Shown here piece after piece: positions 1 to 8,588 of a stretch of 64,000 nucleotides of DNA. Origin of the DNA: Intrasporangiaceae bacterium URHB0013 (GTDB taxonomy: Bacteria > Actinomycetota > Actinomycetes > Actinomycetales > Dermatophilaceae). Every line of letters begins with the position of its first letter. Position 1 is the first letter of the stretch. The stretch spans positions 186,001 through 250,000 of the forward strand of contig JIBA01000014.1 of NCBI GenBank assembly GCA_000620545.1, read 5' to 3'. The position numbers and the translations under genes are program-made. The notes under the pieces were generated by a model, which was not told the origin of the DNA, ran no database searches, and was given only the letters and a program-made list of their open reading frames with translations.

Positions 1-883
1 CGTCGGCGTCGGCGATGCGCTCGGGCCAGCTCAGGCCGAGAGCGATCGGCACCAGCATCCGCGGCGGCCCCGCCTGCGCGATGGTCGAACCGTCGACGAA
101 CTCGACCATCGAGTGGATCATCTGCTGCGGGTGCACGACGACGTCGATGGCCTCGAACGGGATGTCGAAGAGCAGGTGCGCCTCGATGACCTCGAGACCC
201 TTGTTGACGAGGGTCGCGGAGTTCGTCGTGATGACGCGGCCCATCGAGAAGTTCGGGTGCGCGAGCGCCTCCTCGGGCGTCACGTCGGCGAGCTGTGCGC
301 GCGTGCGGCCACGGAACGGGCCACCGCTCGCCGTGACGACGAGCCGTCGCACCTCCTCGGCGCGGCCACTGCGCAGGCACTGGGCGATGGCGGAGTGCTC
401 GCTGTCGACCGGCACGATCTGGCTCGGCTTCGCGAGCGCCTTGACGAGCGGGCCGCCGATGATGAGCGACTCCTTGTTGGCGAGTGCCAGCGTCGTCCCG
501 GCCCCCAGCGCGGCGAGCGTGGGTTCGAGGCCGATCGCGCCCGTGATGCCATTGACGACGACGTCGGCCTCGCGGCCGGCGAGCGTCGTGCTGGCATCGG
601 GACCGACGAGCAGCTCCGGGTCGTATGCCGTCACACCCGCCGCGTCGGCGGCGCGGGCGACGGCCCGGGACAGGTCGTCCTGCGACCCGCTCGCCACGGC
701 GACGAGGGGCACTCGCAGGAGGACGGCCTGCTCGGCGACGAGGTCGAGGTTGCTGCCGGCCGAGAGGCCGACGACCTCGAACCGGTCCGGGTTGCGGTGG
801 ACCAGGTCGATGGCCTGCGTGCCGATCGACCCGGTCGAGCCGAGCAGGACGATGCGGCGGGGGCGCGCCGGGGTCTGAGTCAC
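1..883 (-). CDS. dxr: 1-deoxy-D-xylulose 5-phosphate reductoisomerase, 3' part missing
   Basis: Second enzyme of the MEP isoprenoid pathway: it converts DXP to 2-C-methyl-D-erythritol 4-phosphate using NADPH. I translated the minus strand by hand. It starts GTG at 883 with an N-terminal Rossmann motif [14 protein letters not shown], then NKESLI, the metal/substrate segment [30 protein letters not shown] and [16 protein letters not shown], all typical of Dxr. The window edge cuts the protein after about 294 codons of the usual 380-400. A GAGAAT hexamer ends 6 nt before the GTG, compatible with a leaderless start. In actinobacteria dxr normally follows rlmN closely; here rlmN is about 23 kb away. 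Confidence 0.95.
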   Translation of the reverse strand, partial: MTQTPARPRRIVLLGSTGSIGTQAIDLVHRNPDRFEVVGLSAGSNLDLVAEQAVLLRVPLVAVASGSQDDLSRAVARAADAAGVTAYDPELLVGPDASTTLAGREADVVVNGITGAIGLEPTLAALGAGTTLALANKESLIIGGPLVKALAKPSQIVPVDSEHSAIAQCLRSGRAEEVRRLVVTASGGPFRGRTRAQLADVTPEEALAHPNFSMGRVITTNSATLVNKGLEVIEAHLLFDIPFEAIDVVVHPQQMIHSMVEFVDGSTIAQAGPPRMLVPIALGLSWPERIADAD

Positions 884-908
884 TCCGGCATTCTCGCGCA
901 GGGCGTGA

Positions 909-1430
909 TCAGGCGGTCACCCCCCTCGCCCGGAGGAGCTCTTCGCGCTGGAAGGCGTAGGCGACGGCCCAGGTCATGCGGAGGCGGTACATGCGGATGT
1001 CATCGGCCCACGACCACGGGCTGCTGCCGTAGTGCGCCGTCCAGTGTGCCTCGACCTCGTCACGCTCGGGCCCCGGCGCCATGAGGTCGGCGTGACCATG
1101 GCTGAACAGGGCAAGGTCCTCGCCGTCGATGTGGGCGACGCTGACGGCCGGTCGGGCCTCGAGATGTCTGGCCTTGGCGGACGTGCCAGCCGTGCTGAAC
1201 GTCCACGTGCCGTGGAGGAAGTGGCCGTCGAGGGCGCTGATGCGCGGCTCCCCCGACGCCGTGACGGTGGCGACCGCGAGGACCTTCATGCCGGTCAGCA
1301 GCGCGACGAGCTGCTCGGCGGTGAGGGTGCGGTCGTCGTCGATGATGCTGCGCAGGTGGCCTGACGCCCTCGCGTGCGAGGCGTCGAGCAGCTCTTGGAG
1401 GGCGGCTGTCTCGTCTGGTGTCTCGAGCAT
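909..1430 (-). CDS. pyridoxamine 5'-phosphate oxidase-family (FMN split-barrel) protein
   Basis: A 173-residue single-domain protein. The segment [20 protein letters not shown] followed by [18 protein letters not shown] and an [20 protein letters not shown] strand matches the split-barrel flavin-binding fold of general-stress and PPOX-type proteins. Such proteins bind FMN or F420 and reduce or oxidise small molecules; the substrate cannot be read from sequence. The C-terminal stretch with many Trp/Tyr residues ([15 protein letters not shown]) is usual for this subgroup. It sits alone upstream of dxr on the same strand. A TAGCGT hexamer ends exactly 6 nt before the ATG, which supports this start and a leaderless transcript. 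Confidence 0.82.
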   Translation of the reverse strand: MLETPDETAALQELLDASHARASGHLRSIIDDDRTLTAEQLVALLTGMKVLAVATVTASGEPRISALDGHFLHGTWTFSTAGTSAKARHLEARPAVSVAHIDGEDLALFSHGHADLMAPGPERDEVEAHWTAHYGSSPWSWADDIRMYRLRMTWAVAYAFQREELLRARGVTA

Positions 1431-1436
1431 CCTTCG

Positions 1437-1442
1437 ACGCTA
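1437..1442 (-). promoter_or_regulatory. -10 hexamer (TAGCGT) of the split-barrel flavoprotein gene
   Basis: Minus-strand TAGCGT followed by six bases and then the ATG at 1430. The spacing places the transcription start at or next to the A of the ATG. The same arrangement recurs at many genes in this window. Confidence 0.5.
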
Positions 1443-1504
1443 GCGCGGGCCGCCGACGGCGGACCTGGCGTTGGCGCCCGGGTGCGCTCGCGCCCGCGGC
1501 GTCC

Positions 1505-2812
1505 TCACCACCAGCTCGCGTCGCCCGGGACCGAGAAGCCGTCGTCGCCCCACACGAGCCACGGCCCGACGTCGTAGCCGGCGGCCGGTGCCGCGACGTG
1601 TGGCGGCGGGAGCAGGACGCTCGATGGCAATGACGGGCTGGGCGCGTCCGAGGTCAGGAAGGGGCCCGGCGCGTTCGACGAGCTCGGGGGGCCCGGCGGT
1701 CTGCTGACCGGCTCGCCCCGGGGTGGCGGCAGGTCGGGGGCCTGCCCCGGCGGCAGGAAGCCGGTGCGCGGGTCGCGCTGGGGCGGCGTGCCGGCCTCGG
1801 CGAGGGCCCTGAAGACCTCGAGCCGGGCCTGCATCAGGGCGGCGATCTGCGGCCCGTCGACGACGTGTCCGGTGCCGGACGGCAGCCAACCGGTGAAGGT
1901 CCTGGTGAGCCGGGCGCCGACCTCGCACGGCTCGATCGTCGTCACCACGTCGGCCTCGCGGGCCGAGGTCAGGTCCCGCTCCACGGTCTGCGCTGGTGCC
2001 GTGCCGTCCACGACGACCGACACGCAACCGGCGCGGCGCCCGTCGTCGTGGCGGTGGACGGCGAGCACGTGCTGGCGGCCGGGCTCGTCTGCGAGCTGCG
2101 TACGCACCAGCTGCTCGAGCGACGGCCTGAGCAGCCGCTCCGACGAGGGCTCGCGGAGCAGCTCCCGGAGCCGATCAGGTGCGACGGCGACCCCGACGGA
2201 GGCCGTCTCGTGCACGGGCCGGACGCCCGGGCCGGCAGCCTTGGCGACCGCGTGTCCGACGAAGCCGCTGCCCACGGACTCGTCCACGAGCTGGTCGGAC
2301 ATCGCCTGGCGCGCCGCGGTGCGCGTGGTGCCCTCGACGTCGGACTTGAGACCGAGCAGCGCGCGGGCCATCCACGCACGGGCGAACTCCGCCGCGGGAT
2401 CGCTGGGCGAGAGGCCCTGCAGCTGCTGGGCGACGACGCAGCCCCCGTCGAGCGGCTCGAGGGCAGTCGTCAGGACGAGCGCCGTCACGCCATCCGCGGT
2501 CCGGGACACGACCCGCACGCCGTGCTCCACGTCGACGACGGTGCTGAGGCCCACCCACAGCCGCCCGTTCGAGCGGCGCCACACGCCGGCGAGCTCCGGC
2601 GGTCCCCCGGGGCCGGATGCCGGCATCGCCAGCACACGCACGCAGTCGACACCGAGCTCGGCCCCGGGCCGGGGCGAGACCAGGTGTGGCCACACGTGGT
2701 CCGGCGAGCACTCGATGAAGACCCGGTGGCCGACGTCGCGCGCCACGACCGCAGGGGCCGGCCCGTCACGTCGGCTGCTGCGGTCCGCGAAGAAGCCACG
2801 CAGAAGGCTCAC
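1505..2812 (-). CDS. hypothetical protein, possible tandem SRPBCC-like domains with Pro-rich tail
   Basis: A 435-residue protein I cannot assign firmly. Residues about 25-170 (GHRVFIECSPDHVWPHLVSP, then GVWRRSNGRLWVGLSTVVDV and a long AEFARAWMARALLGLKSDVEG helix) have the strand/helix rhythm of polyketide-cyclase/SRPBCC proteins, with a hydrophobic-ligand pocket and a long C-terminal helix. A second similar unit may follow at about 190-340. From residue 345 to the end it is Pro/Ser-rich and low in complexity, ending in WGDDGFSVPGDASWW. No signal peptide or membrane segment is seen. It stands alone between the DnaB-like gene and the flavoprotein gene. Function unknown; the SRPBCC call is an inference from pattern only. 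Confidence 0.6.
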   Translation of the reverse strand: MSLLRGFFADRSSRRDGPAPAVVARDVGHRVFIECSPDHVWPHLVSPRPGAELGVDCVRVLAMPASGPGGPPELAGVWRRSNGRLWVGLSTVVDVEHGVRVVSRTADGVTALVLTTALEPLDGGCVVAQQLQGLSPSDPAAEFARAWMARALLGLKSDVEGTTRTAARQAMSDQLVDESVGSGFVGHAVAKAAGPGVRPVHETASVGVAVAPDRLRELLREPSSERLLRPSLEQLVRTQLADEPGRQHVLAVHRHDDGRRAGCVSVVVDGTAPAQTVERDLTSAREADVVTTIEPCEVGARLTRTFTGWLPSGTGHVVDGPQIAALMQARLEVFRALAEAGTPPQRDPRTGFLPPGQAPDLPPPRGEPVSRPPGPPSSSNAPGPFLTSDAPSPSLPSSVLLPPPHVAAPAAGYDVGPWLVWGDDGFSVPGDASWW

Positions 2813-2911
2813 GCCCGGCAGTCTTCCCCAGCACGCCGGTCCCGTCAGGCGATTCGCGCGACGCGTGCTCGGGCATGATGCTGACCCACAGGGCCCGACA
2901 CCGTCCGGTCA

Positions 2912-2977
2912 CGTATGCCGTCACGCCGGCCCGCCGCGCGGCGGCGCGGACACACGGACGCCACCGGACGGCATACG
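2912..2977. terminator. long-range inverted repeat, likely terminator of the DnaB-like gene
   Basis: The 11-mer CGTATGCCGTC at 2912-2922 is the exact reverse complement of GACGGCATACG at 2967-2977. The intervening 44 bases contain a self-complementary CCGCCGCGCGGCGG core. It lies just downstream of the 3' end of the minus-strand gene at 2995. Both arms are copies of the recurrent CGGCATACG word of this genome. There is no T-run, so any termination would be by structure alone. Confidence 0.45.
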
Positions 2978-2994
2978 CCCTCGGCCGGGACGCC

Positions 2995-4011
2995 TCAGGA
3001 GACGAAGACGCGCTCGTCGATGAGGCGCTCCTTGACCTCGCGGCCGTCGGTGTGGAAGCGGCCGTGCGTGAAGTCCTTGCTGAACTCGAGCTCGACACCG
3101 GCCCGCCCGTGGCGGTTCTTCTCCACGGTGAGGACGCACCACCCGCTGAAGCGCTGGACGTTGCCGAGGTCGTAGATGAGGTGGTCACGGGCCACGATGT
3201 CGACCTTCTCGCTGAGGATGAGGACGATGTCCGAGTCGTAGGCGACCGAGGACGTGCCCCGCAGGTCCTGGGTCCGCATGCGTCGCCCGGCCCCGAGGCT
3301 GGCCTTCTCCGCCGCGGCGATGGCGACGACCGGCACCCCCGCCTGGAGCGCGAGCTCCTTCAGGCCCTCGGCGGCGGCGACCATGCGCTCGCCGTCACGC
3401 GCCTCGCGGATGGGCACCTTCTGGAGGTAGTCGACGAGGACGAACGGCGCCTGACCGGTGCGCTGCGCGACGTCGTCGACGATCCGGCGAACCTCCTCGA
3501 GCGTCGTCGTGGAGCCGGAGGACTCGTGGATGTGGAGGCGGTCGCCGAAGTCCTCCAGGGCGAAGTACGCGGGCAGCGCCCCCGGCAGGGGCGCGAGGAC
3601 GTCCTCGAGGGAGAGGCCACCGGACTCGGACTCGAGCGCGCGGCGGATGTCATGGACCGTGGCGACCTCGCCCTGGAGCCGCTCGACGGCCTCCATGGAG
3701 ATCAACCGCTCGAAGAGCGTGTGTGCCGTGTGCTCGTAGGAGAAGACGAGTCCGGTGCGTCCGGCGGCGACCGCGTTGCGGACGAGCTGGAGCCCCATGG
3801 TCGTCTTGCCGTTGCCCTGGGGGCCGCCGAGGAGCACCAGCTCGCCCGCCCGGAAGCCGCCGGTGAGGGTCGCGTCGAGGGCCGGGAAGCCGGAGGACCA
3901 CACGACCGCACCGGCCGATGCTCCGCGACGTAGGGCCGCGTCCGTGTCGTCGAGCAGGGCTGCGAGCGACCGGAGCGCCCCGCCCTCCGAAGGCCCTGCT
4001 GGAGTCGTCAT
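2995..4011 (-). CDS. DnaB-like RecA-fold ATPase (helicase C-terminal-domain protein)
   Basis: A 338-residue P-loop ATPase of the DnaB C-terminal family. Walker A is GPQGNGKT at residues 63-70; Walker B is FVLVDYLQ at about residue 195, the form used by DnaB; a later GTSSVAYDSDIVLILS segment and KNRHGRAG arginine-bearing loop also match DnaB. The usual DnaB N-terminal dimerisation domain is absent: only about 55 residues precede the ATPase. Known DnaB is about 450 residues, so this is a stand-alone motor paralogue rather than the replicative helicase. It is monocistronic between gabD and the SRPBCC-like gene. Role unknown; helicase activity is inferred from fold only. Confidence 0.75.
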   Translation of the reverse strand: MTTPAGPSEGGALRSLAALLDDTDAALRRGASAGAVVWSSGFPALDATLTGGFRAGELVLLGGPQGNGKTTMGLQLVRNAVAAGRTGLVFSYEHTAHTLFERLISMEAVERLQGEVATVHDIRRALESESGGLSLEDVLAPLPGALPAYFALEDFGDRLHIHESSGSTTTLEEVRRIVDDVAQRTGQAPFVLVDYLQKVPIREARDGERMVAAAEGLKELALQAGVPVVAIAAAEKASLGAGRRMRTQDLRGTSSVAYDSDIVLILSEKVDIVARDHLIYDLGNVQRFSGWCVLTVEKNRHGRAGVELEFSKDFTHGRFHTDGREVKERLIDERVFVS

Positions 4012-4098
4012 GGACAGGATTGGACCACACGCGATGCGCGACTCGGGCCGGTTTCGGCGGAGTTGGCCCCACCTGCTCCCGGGCGCCCGGCGCCCCGG

Positions 4099-5568
4099 CT
4101 ACAGGGCGATCCCGACGTACTTGGTCTCGAGGTACTCGTCGATGCCCTCGAAGCCTCCCTCGCGCCCGACACCGGACGCCTTGACACCACCGAAGGGCGC
4201 CGCAGGGTTGGAGACGATGCCCTGGTTGACCCCGACCATGCCGTACTCGAGCGCCTCGCTCGTCCTGATCGCCCGCGACAGGTCCCGCGTGAAGAGATAG
4301 GCGACGAGGCCGTACTCGGTGTCGTTGGCGAGGCGGATCGCCTCGGCGTCGGTGCGGAAGGTCGTCACCGGCGCAACCGGGCCGAAGATCTCCTCGCGGG
4401 CCATGTCGGCGTCGGTGGGGACGTCGGCGAGGACGGTCGGCTCGTAGAACCAGCCCGCGCCCGTGGGGGCCGAGCCGCCGACGAGGACCTTCGCGCCCTT
4501 GGAGACGGCGTCGTCGACGAGCGCCGACACCTTGTCGCGCGCCTTCTCGTCCACAAGGGGGCCGACGTCGACCCCGTCCGTGGTGCCCCTGCCGAGAGTG
4601 AGCGCACCCATCCGGCGGGCGAGCTCGGCACTGAACTCGTCGGCCAGCGACTCGTGGACGTAGAAGCGGTTGGCCGCGGTGCACGCCTCCCCCATGTTGC
4701 GCATCTTGGCGAGCATCGCGCCGTCGACCGCCTTGTCGACGTCGGCGTCCTCGAAGACGAGGAACGGGGCGTTGCCTCCGAGCTCCATCGAGACCCGCAG
4801 GATGCCCTGCGAGGCCTGCTCCATGAGCGAGCGACCGACGGGCGTCGAGCCGGTGAAGGTCAGCTTGCGCAGCCGCGGGTCGCGGATCAGCGGCTCCATG
4901 ACGGCGCCCGTCGTGTCGTGCGTCGTCATGACGACGTTGAGGACGCCGTCGGGCAGCCCGCACTCGCGGAGCAGCTCGGCGAGTGCCAGCATCGTCAGCG
5001 GCGTCTGGCTCGCCGGCTTGACGACCATGGTGCAGCCGGCGGCGATCGCCGGGCCGATCTTGCGGGTGCCCATGGCGAGGGGGAAGTTCCAGGGCGTGAT
5101 CATCAGCGTCGGCCCGACCGGCTGCTTCATCGTCATGAGACGGGTCGCGCCGTTGGGCGCGGTCGACCAGCGGCCCGAGATGCGCACGGCCTCCTCGGAG
5201 AACCACCGGAAGAACTCGGCGCCGTAGGCCACCTCGCCACGGCTCTCGGCGAGCGTCTTGCCCATCTCGAGCGTCATGAGCATCGCGAACTCCTCGGCCC
5301 GCTCGGTGATCTTCTCGTAGGCCGCCCGCAGCAGCTCGCCGCGGTCGCGCGGTGCCGTGCGAGCCCAGTCGGGCTGGGCCGCCACGGCGGCATCGAGCGC
5401 GGCCCGTCCGTCGGCGACGCTGGCCGCCGCGACGTGGGTCAGCACCTCGCCGCTCGACGGGTCGTCCACCGGGATGGTCTGTCCGCCGCTGCCGGCGCGC
5501 CACCGCCCGCCGATGAGCAGGCCCGTGGGCACCGAGTCGATCACTGACTTCTCCGTCACCGCTGCCAT
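4099..5568 (-). CDS. gabD: NAD(P)-dependent succinate-semialdehyde dehydrogenase
   Basis: A 489-residue aldehyde dehydrogenase that oxidises succinate semialdehyde to succinate, the last step of GABA/putrescine breakdown. The sequence shows TLMITPWNFPLAM, the coenzyme loop FTGSTPVGRSLM, the general base in SMELGGNAPF, the catalytic Cys in NMGEACTAANRFYV at about residue 290, and EEIFGPVAPV near the C terminus. SSADH is the best fit by similarity to GabD, and the neighbouring putrescine genes support that substrate. It has its own start: TAGGGT at 5576-5581 ends 7 nt before the ATG. The next gene upstream ends 58 bp away, so it may also be reached by read-through from the pot operon. Confidence 0.88.
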   Translation of the reverse strand: MAAVTEKSVIDSVPTGLLIGGRWRAGSGGQTIPVDDPSSGEVLTHVAAASVADGRAALDAAVAAQPDWARTAPRDRGELLRAAYEKITERAEEFAMLMTLEMGKTLAESRGEVAYGAEFFRWFSEEAVRISGRWSTAPNGATRLMTMKQPVGPTLMITPWNFPLAMGTRKIGPAIAAGCTMVVKPASQTPLTMLALAELLRECGLPDGVLNVVMTTHDTTGAVMEPLIRDPRLRKLTFTGSTPVGRSLMEQASQGILRVSMELGGNAPFLVFEDADVDKAVDGAMLAKMRNMGEACTAANRFYVHESLADEFSAELARRMGALTLGRGTTDGVDVGPLVDEKARDKVSALVDDAVSKGAKVLVGGSAPTGAGWFYEPTVLADVPTDADMAREEIFGPVAPVTTFRTDAEAIRLANDTEYGLVAYLFTRDLSRAIRTSEALEYGMVGVNQGIVSNPAAPFGGVKASGVGREGGFEGIDEYLETKYVGIAL

Positions 5569-5575
5569 GCCTCGA

Positions 5576-5581
5576 ACCCTA
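5576..5581 (-). promoter_or_regulatory. -10 hexamer (TAGGGT) of gabD
   Basis: Minus-strand TAGGGT, then seven bases, then the gabD ATG. This fits a leaderless transcript independent of the potABCD operon upstream. Confidence 0.5.
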
Positions 5582-5625
5582 TTCCTGTCGTCGTGGTCGT
5601 CCCGGGCCCGGTCCGCGCGACCTGC

Positions 5626-6873
5626 TCATCGCTCCTCCAAGCCCCACGGGGAGCCGTAGCCGTCGGGCTTGGCGGCAGCGAGCAGGTCGAGGAACGGGAC
5701 GGCGTCGAAGGCTTCCGGGCCCAGCACGCCGGCGCCCTTCCACGTGCCCGCAGCGAGGAGCTCGAGCGCGACGACGGGGTTGATGGCCGTCTGCCAGACG
5801 ACGCACTGGGCGCCGTAGCCCTCCATCGTCTCGGCGTTGTCGACGACGTGGTGGAGGTAGGTGCGGCGCGGGCGGCCGGCCTTGCCCGTGCCGGTGACGA
5901 AGAGGCCGGCGCAGGTCTTGCCGGTCATCTGCGGCCCGATCGTCGCCGGGTCGGGCAGGGCTGCGGCGACGACGTCGCGGGGAGAGACCTGCACGCCCTT
6001 GACGGTGATCGGTTCGGTGCGGTCGAGCCCGAGCGTGCGGAGGACCTTGAGGATGGTGATGAACTCGTCGCCGAGGCCGTACTTGAAGGTGACCCGCCTG
6101 GCATCGATCCAGCGCGGCATGAGGAGAACCTCCTCGTGCTCGACGTTGACACACTCGACCGGCCCGATGCCCCCGGGGAAGTCGAACACCTCCGGCTCGC
6201 TGAAGGGGGCGGTCGTGAACCAGCCTCGGTCCTTCTCCCAGACGACGGGAGGGTTGAGGCACTCCTCGATCGTCGTCCACATCGAGAAGCTCGGCGCGAA
6301 GATCTCGTTGCCGTCCGGGTCGTGCACGACGAGGTTCGCGCCGTCCCGGGTGCCCAGCTCGTCGATCTCGGAGAAGAGGTGGTCGGCGGCATAGCGCGCG
6401 AAGACGTCCGAGAGCCCGGGCTCGACGCCGATGCCGAGCAACGCGAGGCGCCCGTCGGCCTCCCACTCCGCTGCCTCGGCGAACTGCTCGTCGCCGAGCA
6501 TGACACCGACCTTCTCGTACGGCTCCTCCGGATGACGCTGCGACAGGCTCATCGCCATGTCGAGGTAGTCGGCCCCGGCGGCCTTGGCGCCGTGGAAGAC
6601 CGGCATGTTGAACTTCGGGTCGACGGCGTTGAAGACGTGCGTCGCTCCGTGTTCGCGGGCCAGGGCCGTCACGGCGTCGGCCGACGCCGCGTCGACCTGG
6701 GCGGCGACGAACCGCGTCTCCCCCGGATGCCGGCGCACCACGGCGGCGACCGTGCGCTCGGCGCGGTCCAGGTCGCGGTCGGCGACGACCCACGCCTCGA
6801 AGAAGGCGCGCTCGGCAGCGATGCGCGCCGCCGCGTCACCGACTCCGCCGGAGCCGATCATGAGCACTCGCAT
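5626..6873 (-). CDS. saccharopine dehydrogenase-family protein
   Basis: A 415-residue NAD(P)-dependent enzyme. MRVLMIGSGGVGDAAARIAAE is a GxGGVG Rossmann motif at the very N terminus; the family-typical NAVDPKFNMPVFHGAKAAGADYLDMAMS and GVEPGLSDVFARYAADHLF segments follow, and the C-terminal half resembles the saccharopine-dehydrogenase/carboxynorspermidine-dehydrogenase substrate domain. Members make or cleave secondary amines between an amine and a keto acid or aldehyde. The ATG lies only 6 bp after the potC stop, so it is the last gene of the pot operon. Inference: it acts on a polyamine- or lysine-derived amine brought in by the transporter; the exact substrate is unknown. Confidence 0.8.
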   Translation of the reverse strand: MRVLMIGSGGVGDAAARIAAERAFFEAWVVADRDLDRAERTVAAVVRRHPGETRFVAAQVDAASADAVTALAREHGATHVFNAVDPKFNMPVFHGAKAAGADYLDMAMSLSQRHPEEPYEKVGVMLGDEQFAEAAEWEADGRLALLGIGVEPGLSDVFARYAADHLFSEIDELGTRDGANLVVHDPDGNEIFAPSFSMWTTIEECLNPPVVWEKDRGWFTTAPFSEPEVFDFPGGIGPVECVNVEHEEVLLMPRWIDARRVTFKYGLGDEFITILKVLRTLGLDRTEPITVKGVQVSPRDVVAAALPDPATIGPQMTGKTCAGLFVTGTGKAGRPRRTYLHHVVDNAETMEGYGAQCVVWQTAINPVVALELLAAGTWKGAGVLGPEAFDAVPFLDLLAAAKPDGYGSPWGLEER

Positions 6874-6879
6874 GGGCGT

Positions 6880-7674
6880 TCAGACCACCTGACGGTGGCG
6901 ACGGCTGGAGATGAGCTGGGCGGTCATCACCACGATGAGGGCGAGCAGGAACATCACCGTGCCGATGACGTAGACCTGCACGGGAACGCCGCGCGCCGCC
7001 GCACCCCAGACGTACATCGGGAAGGTGATCGAGCTCGGGCTCGCGTTGAAGTTGGTGATGATGTAGTCGTCGAAGCTCAGCGAGAAGGCGAGCAGGGCAC
7101 CGGCGGCGATGCCCGGCGCGGCGAGCGGCAGGGTGACGCGCAGGAACGTCTGCGTCGGGTTCGCCCCGAGGTCGGCCGCCGCCTCCTCGAGCTTCGGGTC
7201 GAGCGTGGCCACCCTCGCCTTGACGGCGACGACGACGAACGACACGCAGAACATGATGTGCGCGATGAGGATGGCCGTGCGCCCCGACGGCACCCCGAGC
7301 ATGAGGAAGAGCGTCAGCAGGCTCGAGCCCATGACGACCTCCGGCGTGGCCATCGGCATGAAGATCAGCAGGTTGGTCGCCGAACGTCCGCGGAACCGGT
7401 AGCGGCCGAGGGCGAACGCGATCATCGCGCCGAGCACGGTGGCCGACAGTGAGGCGATGACCCCGATCTGCAGGCTGAGGCCCAGCGACTCGCAGATCCC
7501 TTGCGCCCCACAGGGGTTGGTCCAGGCCTCTGTGGAGAACTCGTTGAAGTTGTAGTTGAACTTGCCCTTGGGGTCGTTGAACGAGAAGGCCGCCACGATG
7601 ACGTTCGGCACGAGCATGTAGCCGAGCACCGCGAGCGCGGCGAAGGCGATGAGATGCTTCTTGATCCACTTCAT
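6880..7674 (-). CDS. potC: spermidine/putrescine ABC transporter permease PotC
   Basis: Inner-membrane permease of a polyamine importer, 264 residues. It starts MKWIKKHLIAFAALAVLGYM and has about six membrane segments and the EAA cytoplasmic loop (LEEAAADLGANPTQTFLRVTLPL) that docks on PotA. FSLSFDDYIITNF is characteristic of PotC-type permeases. The open frame extends 474 nt further upstream, but that part is a shadow of potB. The ATG at 7674 overlaps the potB stop as TGATG, so translation is coupled. A Pro- and Phe-rich periplasmic loop (SFNDPKGKFNYNFNEFSTEAW) follows the first helix. Paired with PotB it forms the translocation channel. Confidence 0.92.
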   Translation of the reverse strand: MKWIKKHLIAFAALAVLGYMLVPNVIVAAFSFNDPKGKFNYNFNEFSTEAWTNPCGAQGICESLGLSLQIGVIASLSATVLGAMIAFALGRYRFRGRSATNLLIFMPMATPEVVMGSSLLTLFLMLGVPSGRTAILIAHIMFCVSFVVVAVKARVATLDPKLEEAAADLGANPTQTFLRVTLPLAAPGIAAGALLAFSLSFDDYIITNFNASPSSITFPMYVWGAAARGVPVQVYVIGTVMFLLALIVVMTAQLISSRRHRQVV

Positions 7675-8588
7675 CAGAGCAGCTCCTCCGTGCCGGCGCG
7701 GCGCACGTAGACCGAGACGAGCGAGACGATGGTGATGAGCAGGATGAACGACAGGGCCGCCGCCAGCGGGTAGTCGAGGACGCGGAGGAACTGGCTGTCG
7801 ATGACCGAGCCGATCATCGTCGTCTGCGTGGTGCCGAGCAGCCGGGCGTTGATGAAGTCGCCGGCCGCAGGGATGAACGTGAGCAGGGTGCCGGCGACGA
7901 CGCCGGGCAGCGACAGCGGCCAGGTCACCTTGCGGAAGGTCTGCCACGGCGAGGCGTAGAGGTCGCCGGCCGCCTCGATGAGGCGCGGGTCGAGCCGCTC
8001 GAGGGAGGTGTAGAGCGGCAGGATCATGAAGGGCAGGAAGTTGTAGGTCAGTCCCATGATGACGGCGAACCTCGACGACAGGAGCGAGTCGTTGGCCGTG
8101 AGGCCGACCGCCTGGAGGAGGTCGGTGATGTGCAGGGCCTGGGCCCACTGGGTGACGAACCAGTCGTCCGAGAGGATCGTGCGCCAGGCCAGCGTGCGGA
8201 TGAGGAAGCTCGTGAAGAACGGCGCGATCACGAGCACGAGCAGGAGGTTCTTGTGACGGCCGGCCTTCTGGGCGATGAAGTACGCCAGGGGGTAGGCGAG
8301 CAGCAGCGCCAGCACGGTGGCCGTGCCGGCGTAGAGCAGCGAGCGCAGGTACTGGGGCCAGTACTGCTTCAGCGCGTCGAGGTAGATCCCGACGTTGAAG
8401 GTGAAGACGTACCCGTCGTCGACGTTGCCCTCCTGCAGGGACTGCGACGCGAGGGTGACCATCGGCAGCACGAAGAAGACGACGAGCCAGAGCAGACCGG
8501 GCAGGAGCAGCGCGTACGGCACCCAGTTTCGACGCCGCCGGCTCCGCGGTGCCGCCGACCCCGTCGACAGGACCGCGGTCTCAGCCAT
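7674..8588 (-). CDS. potB: spermidine/putrescine ABC transporter permease PotB
   Basis: Permease partner of PotC, 304 residues from ATG 8588. A short basic N tail (APRSRRRRNWVPYALL) leads into helix 1 (LLLPGLLWLVVFFVLPMVTLASQSL); six membrane segments are readable. The EAA loop is LIEAAGDLYASPWQTFRKVTWPLSLPG, the coupling helix for PotA, and PAAGDFINARLLGTTQTTMIG is a strongly conserved PotB/PotH segment. The start overlaps the 3' end of potA by 8 bp, and the stop overlaps the potC start, so the four transporter genes form one tightly packed operon. An earlier in-frame opening to 8951 overlaps potA and lacks PotB-like sequence. Confidence 0.92.
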   Translation of the reverse strand: MAETAVLSTGSAAPRSRRRRNWVPYALLLPGLLWLVVFFVLPMVTLASQSLQEGNVDDGYVFTFNVGIYLDALKQYWPQYLRSLLYAGTATVLALLLAYPLAYFIAQKAGRHKNLLLVLVIAPFFTSFLIRTLAWRTILSDDWFVTQWAQALHITDLLQAVGLTANDSLLSSRFAVIMGLTYNFLPFMILPLYTSLERLDPRLIEAAGDLYASPWQTFRKVTWPLSLPGVVAGTLLTFIPAAGDFINARLLGTTQTTMIGSVIDSQFLRVLDYPLAAALSFILLITIVSLVSVYVRRAGTEELL

